From assembly GCA_900755005.1 (NCBI GenBank), contig CAAEEX010000044.1:1-45671 (forward strand): a stretch of 45,671 nucleotides of DNA, in the 5' to 3' direction. This document shows positions 35,487-43,578 of this stretch, in pieces; within the stretch, counting starts at the first letter, position 1, and every line of letters begins with the position of its first letter. The notes under the pieces are model-generated. The model was not told the origin of the DNA, made no database searches, and saw nothing but the letters and a program-made list of their open reading frames with translations. A program made the translations under genes and the position numbers. The stretch comes from an uncultured Collinsella sp. Its GTDB lineage: Bacteria; Actinomycetota; Coriobacteriia; Coriobacteriales; Coriobacteriaceae.

Positions 35487-37712
35487 TCATCCCCTTTCGA
35501 TCTTTGGAACACTCAGGCGCACCATCAACGGAGATACGGCGCCCAAGACCACCAGCAGAGCGCCCGATGCGCCGACGACCTCTCCAAAAGGCATCGCGTT
35601 CGTCCCTCGCCCAAGGAACCCAATCGTCCCCACCTGGGAAGCGGGATCAAACGAGGCGAATGGAGCCAGCAGCGCGACGCCCATGCCCACGCTTTCAACA
35701 TGAGCGCTCAACGAACCCAACACCAAGAGAACCGCGCAAACCATTCCGGTGACAACGGGGTTGCGGCTAATCGCTGCTGTCAACGCAGCGACGACGGAAA
35801 TCACGCCGTATGCCATGACCAGCAACGGAATACTGCACAACACCGCCTCCCCCACCATGGACGTTGTCGAAGCTCCCGCCCGAATGAGAGCGACGGGATA
35901 CTCCGATCCACCCGCACCGTTCTTAATCACGGACACAACGACAGCGGGAACCATCGACACCAAAAGCAGCACCAAGCCAAGCAGGAGAGCCAGCGCAACA
36001 GCCGTCAGAAAACGCACATGCGCTGTTGCGGGGATCTGGAGAACCAGAAGGGAACGACACTGCAGGTGGGTGCACGCGAGCGATGTGACAACCACGGGCA
36101 ACAGCAAAAATAAGGAGGGAAGCGCTGCCTGGAGATACGAAAGGAGGATTAATGGGGGCATCTTCGTACTTAACTCGTAAACCTTGGGGTCCGGCAAGCT
36201 CGCGATCGACTCAAGCAGAAGGGCGCGCGCCTCCGCACGAGAAGGAGTCTCCGGCTCGATTCCGATCGATTGCAGGAGAGTCGCATCTGCCGCGCCCAGC
36301 TCACCTCGAGCGCGCTCGTACGTCGCAAGGCTTCGAAACCCCTCCGCAGGCATAGGCGCGTACACGAAACCCGAAAGAGCATCCCGCATGTCTTCCAGGG
36401 CCGCTTTGCCCTCGACGTCCATATTCGCAGCGTTCTGCTCTAGATACCGATCTATTGAACGGAGCTCCCCATCCCTATACCGAACAGCGGAAACGTTATC
36501 AGCGTCAGGAAACATCTCGACCAGAGCCGGGGCCAGCATCGTCGTCGACATTGCAATCGCGCATACGGCGAGGGTAGGAGAACGCAGGAGCAGTTTCCCC
36601 ATCGTTCTTACGTATGCAACGGCGGAGGCACAAGCGCTCGAACGAGTTGCCGTTCTCGATGCAGTGAAGGAACCTCTCTCAAGACAAATCGGGGATATCG
36701 GGCACGCGCAGCCGCTCTTTCCAGCAACGCAAAGCAGGCTAATTGCCAGCACCTCGATCCCGATTGCGCATACGAGGGCAATCGCGCCACGCTCGAAGCA
36801 AAGTCCAGGCAGATTCACTATCTGCGTTGTCGGGTACGGGCTATAGGCGCCGACGGTCAACTCAGTGTTCGCATACGTAAGGGGATTCAACAGGGCGAAC
36901 TCACGTAAAGCGATGGATCTTCCGTAATACCCGGGAACCATCGTCACCCCCATCAGGGCACATACGAACACGATTCCAAGCGTAGGGTTATTGGCAATCT
37001 TCACGGCAAGGTGAACGACAAGCGAGATGAACGCTGCCACCAAGAATTGCAAGATGGCCGTCTGCGCGAACACCAGCCAAGCCGGTTTGATAACCGGAGT
37101 CGCATATTGAATGTAGCCTATCGGATAGAACGGCGAGCCCGGGCCATTCTTCACAAGCGCGGCGATTATCCCTGGAAGATTGACGGCGAAGACGGCAAGC
37201 ATCGCAAAAACACTCGCCCATACGCTCGATGCAACAAGCCTGCCCAGCTCACCCATCGGTGCCTGGATGATGAGTTTTTCACGTTTGTTAAGACGCGCGG
37301 CAAGGAACGAGACGGCAACGGCCGTTGCGGCCCATAGCAAGTACTCCTTCGATCCGTCATAAAAGGAGTACGTTCCATCCGATACCTGCAGAAACGGAAG
37401 CAGAGGAGAGAGCGGCGCCAAGACAAGACGCCCCGCGGCAAGAGGGTACAGAAGCGCGGGCATGCTTGATGAAGAGGTATAGACGCCCTCCTCCCCCGCA
37501 TTCACAAGCGCATCCGCATAGGATGCTGACAATTCCTGCTCAACACGGGTTATTCCCGACTCGAGGTATTCAACCCGTCCGTCGATGCCAGCCGCGCTCC
37601 TGAAGACGGGCAAAGCACAAAGAACCATCAACGCAACAACGGCAACACAGAGCGACCTGGAGGAGAGGAGCGACCTAAAGATTGCCTTCGAGATTTTGAG
37701 CATACGTATCAC
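35487..37712 (-). CDS. ABC-2-type permease with two tandem homologous halves
   Basis: A 741-residue membrane protein built from two similar halves of about 350 residues. Each starts with a short cytoplasmic part and TM (FRSLLSSRSLCVAVVALMVL; LLLRSPTLAVCAIAMSTTML), then an extracellular loop of about 100-130 residues, then about five TMs. Both halves carry the same motif between TMs: ALVKNGPGSPFYPIGYIQYA and SVIKNGAGGSEYPVALIRAG. The fused ABC protein has a third related copy (ALNGFGQIGYPIAF). It probably pairs with the downstream ATPase. Its substrate is unknown; export of a peptide or drug, or immunity, would fit the family. It is divergent from the DUF2975/HTH pair. Confidence 0.85.
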   Translation of the reverse strand: MIRMLKISKAIFRSLLSSRSLCVAVVALMVLCALPVFRSAAGIDGRVEYLESGITRVEQELSASYADALVNAGEEGVYTSSSSMPALLYPLAAGRLVLAPLSPLLPFLQVSDGTYSFYDGSKEYLLWAATAVAVSFLAARLNKREKLIIQAPMGELGRLVASSVWASVFAMLAVFAVNLPGIIAALVKNGPGSPFYPIGYIQYATPVIKPAWLVFAQTAILQFLVAAFISLVVHLAVKIANNPTLGIVFVCALMGVTMVPGYYGRSIALREFALLNPLTYANTELTVGAYSPYPTTQIVNLPGLCFERGAIALVCAIGIEVLAISLLCVAGKSGCACPISPICLERGSFTASRTATRSSACASAVAYVRTMGKLLLRSPTLAVCAIAMSTTMLAPALVEMFPDADNVSAVRYRDGELRSIDRYLEQNAANMDVEGKAALEDMRDALSGFVYAPMPAEGFRSLATYERARGELGAADATLLQSIGIEPETPSRAEARALLLESIASLPDPKVYELSTKMPPLILLSYLQAALPSLFLLLPVVVTSLACTHLQCRSLLVLQIPATAHVRFLTAVALALLLGLVLLLVSMVPAVVVSVIKNGAGGSEYPVALIRAGASTTSMVGEAVLCSIPLLVMAYGVISVVAALTAAISRNPVVTGMVCAVLLVLGSLSAHVESVGMGVALLAPFASFDPASQVGTIGFLGRGTNAMPFGEVVGASGALLVVLGAVSPLMVRLSVPKIERG

Positions 37713-37847
37713 CAGCTCGTTTCAACACGATTCAGCTCGATGCGCGGGGTTACGATTGCAGCATGTTGTGATTACTTGCCGGCAAAGTCAATTTAACATA
37801 AACTGTTAAAAAGTAACCTGAGTTTTTTAAATTCTTCGGAGGTTATT

Positions 37848-38360
37848 ATGAGTTCCGACAATCGCACTCCCCGGCTTCATTCCTTCCGCATCGCATGTGC
37901 GATAGCCTCTGCGACCCTTTGCGCCACCGCCATCGCACAAGTGGCGTTCTCCTTAAAGCCAGCAATCGAAGTGCTCGACAACCCTGTAATTGCAGACTCC
38001 CCCGCGTATCCAGCCCTTGCGATCTCGACATTGGTCCCTGCCGTCATCGGTATCGCTACGACCATCCTCAGCGCCGTTCTCGTGTGGACGATCAAGAGCG
38101 GAGACCCCTTCAAGAAAGGGTCTGCGACATGCTTGAAGGTGCTCGGCATTCTCTTCGTTGTTCAAGCTGCCACCAGCCTCTACGCCGGCTCACTCAAAAC
38201 CTCCGTTTCGATGTTTGGCGGCGAGGGGGCCGTCGGCGCCCAAGAGATCGCTTCATCATTCGATTGGACCTCTCTGGTTCTCGGCATCGTCCTGTTCATG
38301 CTTTCCCAGCTCTTCTTGTACGCCCGAGAGCTGTACCTCGACTCCGACGAGATTGCGTAA
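37848..38360 (+). CDS. DUF2975 membrane protein
   Basis: A 170-residue protein with four hydrophobic segments (about 13-33, 53-75, 95-112 and 145-165). Family features are TIKSGDPFKKGSATCLKVLG and the C-terminal LVLGIVLFMLSQLFLYAREL followed by YLDSDEIA. DUF2975 proteins are regularly encoded directly before a small YozG-like helix-turn-helix protein, as here (9 bases apart). The role of such pairs is unknown, but a membrane sensor with a DNA-binding partner is plausible. CGGAGG lies five bases before ATG 37848. It is divergent from the ABC cassette across a 135-base AT-rich gap. Confidence 0.88.
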   Translation: MSSDNRTPRLHSFRIACAIASATLCATAIAQVAFSLKPAIEVLDNPVIADSPAYPALAISTLVPAVIGIATTILSAVLVWTIKSGDPFKKGSATCLKVLGILFVVQAATSLYAGSLKTSVSMFGGEGAVGAQEIASSFDWTSLVLGIVLFMLSQLFLYARELYLDSDEIA

Positions 38361-38369
38361 GGAAACGCC

Positions 38370-38621
38370 ATGCCCGTAATTGTTCGCCTCGACAAGATCA
38401 TGGCCGAGCGAAAGATTTCCTCGAACGAACTTGCCGAAAGGATTGGAACCACGCCCGTGAACCTGTCCCGTATTAAAAAAGGGCATATTCGCGGCATTCG
38501 CTTCAACACACTCGAGCAGCTATGCCTCGCCCTTCGTTGCCAACCCGGAGACCTTCTCGAAGTCATGAGCGAAGAGGATGCCCGAAAGGAGTTCGGACTC
38601 GATTGGTCCGCCGAGGATTAG
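38370..38621 (+). CDS. YozG-like Cro/CI helix-turn-helix regulator
   Basis: An 83-residue DNA-binding protein. The HTH runs through MAERKISSNELAERIGTTPV and then LSRIKKGHIRGIRF, followed by FNTLEQLCLALRCQPGDLLE, all typical of the short Cro/CI family that accompanies DUF2975 proteins. AAGGAA lies five bases before ATG 38370. It may control the DUF2975 gene and possibly the divergent ABC cassette. The last codons LDWSAED are followed by TAG, after which integrase sequence begins at once in the same frame, so its 3' end lies on a recombination joint. Confidence 0.9.
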   Translation: MPVIVRLDKIMAERKISSNELAERIGTTPVNLSRIKKGHIRGIRFNTLEQLCLALRCQPGDLLEVMSEEDARKEFGLDWSAED

Positions 38622-39347
38622 AGGGCGGTCGTACTCGCCCTGCACACGGGGATGCGAATCGGCGAGGTCTGCGGCCTTCGGTGGTGCGATGTGGATTTCG
38701 AGACGGGCCTGATCTCGATCAGACACTCGGTGGCGTACGCGAAGGGAATGGGTTCGTTCATCAAGGACACCAAGACCCATGACGCCAGGGGTATCCCCAT
38801 CGACCCGGTCGGCCTACCCCCCTTCCTGAAGGAGACCCACGAGATCGACTGCGGAAAGCTGCGCTTGCGCGGCCTTACCGGGGCGGTCGAGATCGGGGAC
38901 TGCTACATCCTGTCGGAGCCGGGCGCGACCTTCGCGACGACAAGCTATATCCGCAGGGCGTTCAAGACGTTCTCGGAGACCAACGGCCTCATGGGCACCA
39001 ACGACGAGCTGATCACGTTCCACGGCCTTCGCCACACGTTCGCAACGCAGTGGATCCGCCAAGGCGGCGATATCAAGGCGCTCCAATCGATCCTCGGCCA
39101 CAAGGACGCCATGGCGACGCTCAACGTCTACGCCGACATCGAGCCCATCTCCAAAATCCATAACATGCTGCGCGCCACGCCGTGCCTTTGGCGCGGGCAC
39201 CTCGGGCCGAGGGTCGATCCGGGTCCCATGTTCCAACAGAGGATCCAGGAGTCCATCGAGACGCTCCAGGCGTTCGGCTACGGCATCACCGAGCCGGACG
39301 ACCGAAATATCGCCATACGCGACGTGAAGACGAACAGTTGGCTCTAG
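38622..39347 (+). pseudogene. Tyrosine recombinase (integrase), N-terminus missing
   Basis: From 38622 the frame reads RAVVLALHTGMRIGEVCGLR with no start codon until the internal ATG 38652. It holds the complete catalytic core of a phage-type integrase: Arg in GMRIGE, Lys in TKTHDARGIPI, HGLRHTFATQW (HxxR), GHKD and the nucleophile Tyr in NVYADI. The arm-binding and core-binding domains expected before it (about 170-200 residues) are absent; the HTH gene ends exactly where it begins. The tail after the Tyr is long (about 70 residues). It is probably inactive. Confidence 0.85.
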
Positions 39348-39496
39348 CTCACCGAGTACGTGGCAGTGCTGGGCCCATCCCAACTGAGGTCACGGTGGTC
39401 CGATAGGGGCGCCGCCCGCGGCATGCGCCGCGGAGCGGTATCCCCTACCGAAGGGCGGGGATGCCCTCCGCTTCCAGTTCGGAATCAGCCGTCGGA

Positions 39497-39562
39497 GGCG
39501 TTCGGCTGACTGCGGGAACGGCCTGTCCGCTCAATGTGTTCGGCTGAGATCGGAAATCAACC
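39497..39562. repeat. 66-bp direct repeat B (right edge of ABC cassette)
   Basis: Second copy of 32135-32200, 60 of 66 positions identical, same orientation. It lies 150 bases past the integrase remnant, after GC-rich dyad sequence (39400-39480). In the 396-base gap 39348-39743 this and the dyad at 39674-39696 are the only features I see. Confidence 0.9.
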
Positions 39563-39673
39563 CAACACGAGCCGGACACGCGCCAGACGGCTCTTCCCCG
39601 TGCGGCCTTCCCCCTTACGCTCATGTTGCAGGCATGTAACGCCGCAGCGAGCGCGCCTTTTTTGCGCCAGACA

Positions 39674-39696
39674 GGTACAATGATGAACACTGTACC
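39674..39696 (+). promoter_or_regulatory. GGTACA...TGTACC dyad overlapping a -10-like box
   Basis: GGTACA (39674-39679) and TGTACC (39691-39696) form a perfect 6-bp dyad with an 11-base centre. TACAAT (39676-39681) within it resembles a -10 box, 63 bases upstream of the ACT-domain gene. No good -35 is present. Confidence 0.35.
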
Positions 39697-39743
39697 GTAG
39701 CGGAGCGCCCCGCGCGCGCCGCAATCACGCGAAAGGGTTTCCC

Positions 39744-40031
39744 ATGGCCGAGATCTCGTCCTCCCGTATCGTCATCACCGTCCTTGGCAAGAACCGCCCC
39801 GGCATCGTCGCCGGCGTCACCCGTGTCCTAGGCGAGGCCAACGTCGACATCCGCGACATCACGCAGTCCATTATCGAGGACATCTTCACCATGACCATGC
39901 TGGCCGATACCGCCGAGTCCAAGCTCGACTTCGCCGAGCTGCAGAAGGCGCTGGCCGAGGCCGGCGAGCTTTCGGGCGTCAACGTGTCCATCCAGCGCGA
40001 GGACGTCTTTAACTTTATGTACCGCCTGTAG
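39744..40031 (+). CDS. ACT-domain protein (UPF0237 type)
   Basis: A 95-residue protein that is a single ACT domain: ITVLGKNRPGIVAGVTRVLG and ANVDIRDITQSIIEDIFTM, followed by the hydrophobic C-terminal strand VNVSIQREDVFNFM. Stand-alone ACT proteins bind amino acids or similar small molecules and act as sensors; the exact ligand is unknown. AAAGGG lies before ATG 39744. Citrate synthase starts 77 bases downstream on the same strand, so they may be co-transcribed. Confidence 0.9.
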   Translation: MAEISSSRIVITVLGKNRPGIVAGVTRVLGEANVDIRDITQSIIEDIFTMTMLADTAESKLDFAELQKALAEAGELSGVNVSIQREDVFNFMYRL

Positions 40032-40108
40032 CGAGCAGGCCGCTGGGGATAGCCTGACACGCGCATGCCCATGCAGGCCACCCCGATGCGGCCCGGAGAG
40101 GAGCGCGC

Positions 40109-41527
40109 ATGGCCTACGACGCCAAGAAAATCTATTACCGCTTCGATGACCACTTGAGCCGACTGGTTCTGGATTACGAAGCAAGCCGCCAGATTTCGTC
40201 TGAGAGCGAAAGCCTCTACCACGGCCTGCCGACCGACCCTTATGACGAGGGCCTGTTTGTCGAGCACAATGTCAAGCGCGGTCTACGCAATGCCGACGGC
40301 TCGGGCGTGGTCGCGGGTCTCACTCGTATCTCGGATGTGCACGGCTACAACAAGGTCGACGGAAAGGTCGTGCCCGATCAGGGCAAGCTCACGCTTCGCG
40401 GCTACAGCATCGAGGATCTGGTCAACAATGCCCAGGCCGAGAATCGCTATGGCTACGAGGAAGTCGCCTATCTGCTTATCACGGGTTCGCTGCCCAACAA
40501 GGAAGAGCTCGACGGCTTTTGCGAGCGCCTGGGCGCCTTTAGACATCTGAGCGACGAGTACGTTAAAGAGTTCCCTATGACCACGGTATCGTCGAGCATC
40601 ATGAACGTGCTCCAGCGCGCCGTACTGCTGCTCTACGCCTTCGATGCCGAGCCGGACGTGATCACGCCCGAGCACGAAATCGACGTCGCCATTTCCATGC
40701 TCGCACGTCTCCCGCGCATCGCCGCCTTCGCACACATGGCCTCGGTCGCCAAGCTTCGCGGCTCCGAGGTTCACGTGCCGCACCCTACGCCCGGTCTCTC
40801 CACCGCCGAGACCATCCTACAGGTCCTGCGCGGCGGCATGGCGTTCACCCGCGATGAGGCGATGCTGCTCGACGTTATGCTCATGCTGCATGCCGAGCAC
40901 GGCGGCGGCAACAACTCCACCTTCGCTTGCCGCGTGCTGTCGTCTTCGGCCACCGACCCGTATTCCGCCTACGCCGCGGCTATCGGCTCGCTCAAGGGCC
41001 CGCGCCACGGTGGTGCCAATGCCAAGGTCGTGTCTATGCACGAGGACATCCGCGCGCATGTCTCCAACTGGGAGGACGAGGACGAGGTTGCAGCCTACCT
41101 GGGCAAGATCCTCGACAAGCAGGCCTTCGACGGCACGGGTCTCATCTACGGCATGGGCCACGCCGTCTATACGCTCAGCGACCCGCGCGCCGAGGTCTGC
41201 CGCCGTTACGCGCGCTCACTGGCAGCCAAGAAGGACTTGGGCGAAGAGTTCGCACTCATCGAGCGCATCGAGCGCCTGGCACCGCAGGTGATGCGCGACC
41301 ACGGCATGACCAAGCCCATCTGCGCCAACATCGACCTGTACACAGGCTTTATCTACAAGATGCTCGGCGTGCCCGAGACGCTTTTTACGCCGCTATTCGC
41401 CGTCGCCCGCATGGCCGGCTGGTCAGCGCACCGCATGGAAGAGCTCTTCTGCGCGCATCGCATCATCCGCCCGGCATACCGTCCGGTAATCGAGCCGCTG
41501 GAGTACAAGCCGCTCGCCGACCGCTAG
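40109..41527 (+). CDS. gltA: Citrate synthase
   Basis: A 472-residue enzyme condensing acetyl-CoA and oxaloacetate. The catalytic residues are His261 in LHAEHGGGNNSTF, His351 in GMGHAVYTLSDPRAE and Asp409 in ANIDLYTGF. VVAGLTRISDVHGYNK and KLTLRGYSIEDLV mark the N-terminal region. The length is a little above the usual 430 because of an N-terminal region typical of the type found in many clostridia and Coriobacteriia. It supplies 2-oxoglutarate precursors and therefore the glutamate made by gltBD. GAGGAG lies before ATG 40109. Confidence 0.95.
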   Translation: MAYDAKKIYYRFDDHLSRLVLDYEASRQISSESESLYHGLPTDPYDEGLFVEHNVKRGLRNADGSGVVAGLTRISDVHGYNKVDGKVVPDQGKLTLRGYSIEDLVNNAQAENRYGYEEVAYLLITGSLPNKEELDGFCERLGAFRHLSDEYVKEFPMTTVSSSIMNVLQRAVLLLYAFDAEPDVITPEHEIDVAISMLARLPRIAAFAHMASVAKLRGSEVHVPHPTPGLSTAETILQVLRGGMAFTRDEAMLLDVMLMLHAEHGGGNNSTFACRVLSSSATDPYSAYAAAIGSLKGPRHGGANAKVVSMHEDIRAHVSNWEDEDEVAAYLGKILDKQAFDGTGLIYGMGHAVYTLSDPRAEVCRRYARSLAAKKDLGEEFALIERIERLAPQVMRDHGMTKPICANIDLYTGFIYKMLGVPETLFTPLFAVARMAGWSAHRMEELFCAHRIIRPAYRPVIEPLEYKPLADR

Positions 41528-41550
41528 GACACGGACCGTTATAGAACTCG

Positions 41551-41590
41551 AGCGTGGCCAGGGCATCACCGCCCTCGGCCACGCTTTTTA
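41551..41590 (+). terminator. Terminator of citrate synthase
   Basis: 9-bp perfect stem AGCGTGGCC / GGCCACGCT with an inner AGGGC/GCCCT pairing, followed by TTTTTAT, 24 bases past the stop. Confidence 0.9.
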
Positions 41591-41614
41591 TGCCAGCAGA
41601 AAGGGCTGCATCAA

Positions 41615-42457
41615 ATGATTGTGTTTTCCGATATGGATGGAACGCTGTTGACGAGCGACAAGCAGATGAGCAACGCCACCTGGGCGATGCTCGACGAGCT
41701 CGCACGTCGCGGCATTGAGTTTGTACCGTGCACGGGGCGTCCGCTGTCGGGCGTCTTTGAGCCCATCCTCGCCCATCCTGCCGTGCACTACGCGGTCTGC
41801 GCCAATGGTGCCAGCGTCTGGCAGCTCGACGACGATGTGCCCAACGATGCCTCGCGCGCCACGCGCATTTTGAGCCGTCCACTCGATCGCGGCATTGCCC
41901 ATCGCGTCCATCGCATCGCCGCCGGCCACGATGTGACCTTCGATATCTTCGCGGATGGGCAGTGCTTCCTCCCCCGCTCGCTATACGGGCGTCTGGATGA
42001 GTTCTGTGGCGGCGACCCCCACATCGCGGCTTCGCTCAAGCGCACACGAACGCCGATCGACATGAATATCGACAGCAAGATCGACGAGGTCGAGACGCTC
42101 GAACGCATCGCTATGTACTGGCACGACCCCGCCGATCGCGACGCCATCGCGGCGGCGCTCGACACGCTCGGAGGCATTGAGGTCACGCGTTCGTACGCCA
42201 TGAATATCGAGGTTATGGGCGAAGGCGCCACCAAGGGAACGGCCCTCACGTGGCTGTGTGAGCATCTGGGCGAGCGTCTCGCCGACGCCTGGGCGTTCGG
42301 CGACAACATCAACGACATCCCCATGCTGCAGGCAGCGGGCCATGGCATGGCCATGATCAACGCCGAGCCCGAAGATCGCGAGGCCGCCGACGCCATCACC
42401 GAATACGACAACGACCACGACGGCGTCGCCCGCACCATCATGGCCGCCCTCGCCTAG
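41615..42457 (+). CDS. HAD-superfamily phosphatase (Cof-type)
   Basis: A 280-residue cytosolic phosphatase. Motif I is FSDMDGTLL (nucleophile Asp6, Asp8), motif II is PCTGRPLSG, the lysine of motif III is in GEGATKGTAL, and motif IV is AFGDNINDIPML. The large inserted cap domain places it in Cof-type class IIB, which act on sugar phosphates and flavin or nucleotide phosphates; the substrate cannot be predicted. AAAGGG precedes ATG 41615. Its stop codon TAG is the start of a TAGTCATTGG repeat sequence (see 42467-42566). Confidence 0.9.
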   Translation: MIVFSDMDGTLLTSDKQMSNATWAMLDELARRGIEFVPCTGRPLSGVFEPILAHPAVHYAVCANGASVWQLDDDVPNDASRATRILSRPLDRGIAHRVHRIAAGHDVTFDIFADGQCFLPRSLYGRLDEFCGGDPHIAASLKRTRTPIDMNIDSKIDEVETLERIAMYWHDPADRDAIAAALDTLGGIEVTRSYAMNIEVMGEGATKGTALTWLCEHLGERLADAWAFGDNINDIPMLQAAGHGMAMINAEPEDREAADAITEYDNDHDGVARTIMAALA

Positions 42458-42466
42458 TCATTGGTC

Positions 42467-42566
42467 AGTCATTGGGGACGTTCTTAAACGACTAGTCACT
42501 GGGGACACTCTTCGCAAAAAGCTGCAAGGACTGTCCCCCGCTGTCGGCAGAAAAGGAACGTCCCCA
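42467..42566. repeat. Nested GGGGAC repeat element, copy 1
   Basis: The first 46 bases (42467-42512) contain GGGGACGTTCTTAAACGACT and GGGGACACTCTT. They are matched in inverted orientation by 43533-43578, with 4 differences. On its own this copy is also a nested palindrome: GGGGACGTTCTT pairs with AAGGAACGTCCCC at its right end and GGGGACACTCTT with AAGGACTGTCCCC inside. It lies between the two convergent HAD genes. Confidence 0.85.
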
Positions 42567-42575
42567 TCTGCCGGA

Positions 42576-43370
42576 TTAGGAGAGACTCTCCAGCACGCGA
42601 CGGAGCTCCTGCTGGACGGCGTGGTCGCGGTTACAACCCACCACGCGATCGGCCACCGCCTTGAGCGCGGGGCGCGCGTTTTCCATCGCGCAGCCCGTGC
42701 CGACAAAGCGAATGATCTCGTAGTCGTTCATCGAGTCGCCAAACGCCATGACCTCGTCGCGACCAATGCCGTAATGCTCCGCGAGCTGCGCGATACCCGA
42801 GGCCTTCGACACACCGGGCTGCATGGCATCGATCCACGCGTTGCCCGAAGGCGCAAAAGTAAAGAGCTGACCAAGTTCGCGCTGTAGCACGTACGCACTG
42901 TCCATAACCGCACTGTCGTCGCAAAAGATACTCGCTTTGATGATATTTACGCTGGGATCGGGCAGCTCCCAAATACGCTCGGCATTGGGAAGGTCCTTAT
43001 CGACCTCACGCACGAACTTGCACTCGTCATCGAGCAGGAAGGACTTGGTTCGGTCAAAGAGCGCAAGATGCAGATTGGGAAACGTCCTGACGGCTTGGGC
43101 GAGCCTTCGAATCGCCAGGTGGGAATACACCTCACGGTCTACCATCTTACCGTCGGCGTAGACTTGGGCGCCGTTAGCGGCGACAAAGTCCATCTTGTCG
43201 CGAACGGGCGCAAAGAACTCGCACAGGCGATCGTAGCGACGACCTGACGATGCGGCGAAATGCACGCCATGCTCGTGTAGCGCCAGAATCAGTTCGTAGG
43301 TCTCGGGAGGCACCTGGCCGTTTTCGTCAAGCAGTGTGCCGTCCATATCGGATGCAATCAGTTTAAACAT
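42576..43370 (-). CDS. HAD-superfamily phosphatase (Cof-type), second
   Basis: A 264-residue Cof-type HAD hydrolase. Motif I is ASDMDGTLLDENG (Asp8, Asp10), motif II is FAASSGRRYDRL, the motif III lysine is in PGVSKASGIAQL and motif IV is AFGDSMNDYEII. It differs in sequence from the HAD gene at 41615 but has the same domain layout. The start ATG 43370 has AAGGGAG seven bases upstream, which lies inside the 3' arm of a hairpin (43376-43437). It is downstream of adenine deaminase on the same strand, and it is flanked by inverted copies of the GGGGAC repeat. Confidence 0.9.
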   Translation of the reverse strand: MFKLIASDMDGTLLDENGQVPPETYELILALHEHGVHFAASSGRRYDRLCEFFAPVRDKMDFVAANGAQVYADGKMVDREVYSHLAIRRLAQAVRTFPNLHLALFDRTKSFLLDDECKFVREVDKDLPNAERIWELPDPSVNIIKASIFCDDSAVMDSAYVLQRELGQLFTFAPSGNAWIDAMQPGVSKASGIAQLAEHYGIGRDEVMAFGDSMNDYEIIRFVGTGCAMENARPALKAVADRVVGCNRDHAVQQELRRVLESLS

Positions 43371-43375
43371 AGAAA

Positions 43376-43437
43376 AGCTCCCTTCGGGCTTGTTGGAATC
43401 GAACGTGTATCCGATTCCAACGTACCCAAAGGGAGCT
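43376..43437 (-). terminator. Hairpin containing the Shine-Dalgarno of the HAD gene
   Basis: Outer arms AGCTCCCTT / AAGGGAGCT and inner arms TTGGAATCG / CGATTCCAA are perfect. On the minus strand the 3' arm (AAGGGAGCT) includes the ribosome-binding site of the HAD gene and is followed by TTTTCT and ATG. It could end adenine deaminase transcripts or control translation of the HAD gene. Confidence 0.65.
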
Positions 43438-43532
43438 CAAATAAGACTCCGCGGGCGTAAACGTTACATAGACCTGGCAAATAGCTCACGCGTGCCAGAG
43501 AGCCCACGACCGCGGCGGCAGGCGACACACGG

Positions 43533-43578
43533 AAGAGTGTCCCCGACGACTAGTCGTTTAAGAACGTCCCCGATGACT
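43533..43578. repeat. GGGGAC repeat element, copy 2 (inverted)
   Basis: Reverse complement of 42467-42512 with 42 of 46 positions the same. It overlaps the adenine deaminase stop codon: GAC-TAG-TCATCGGGGACG. Confidence 0.85.
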
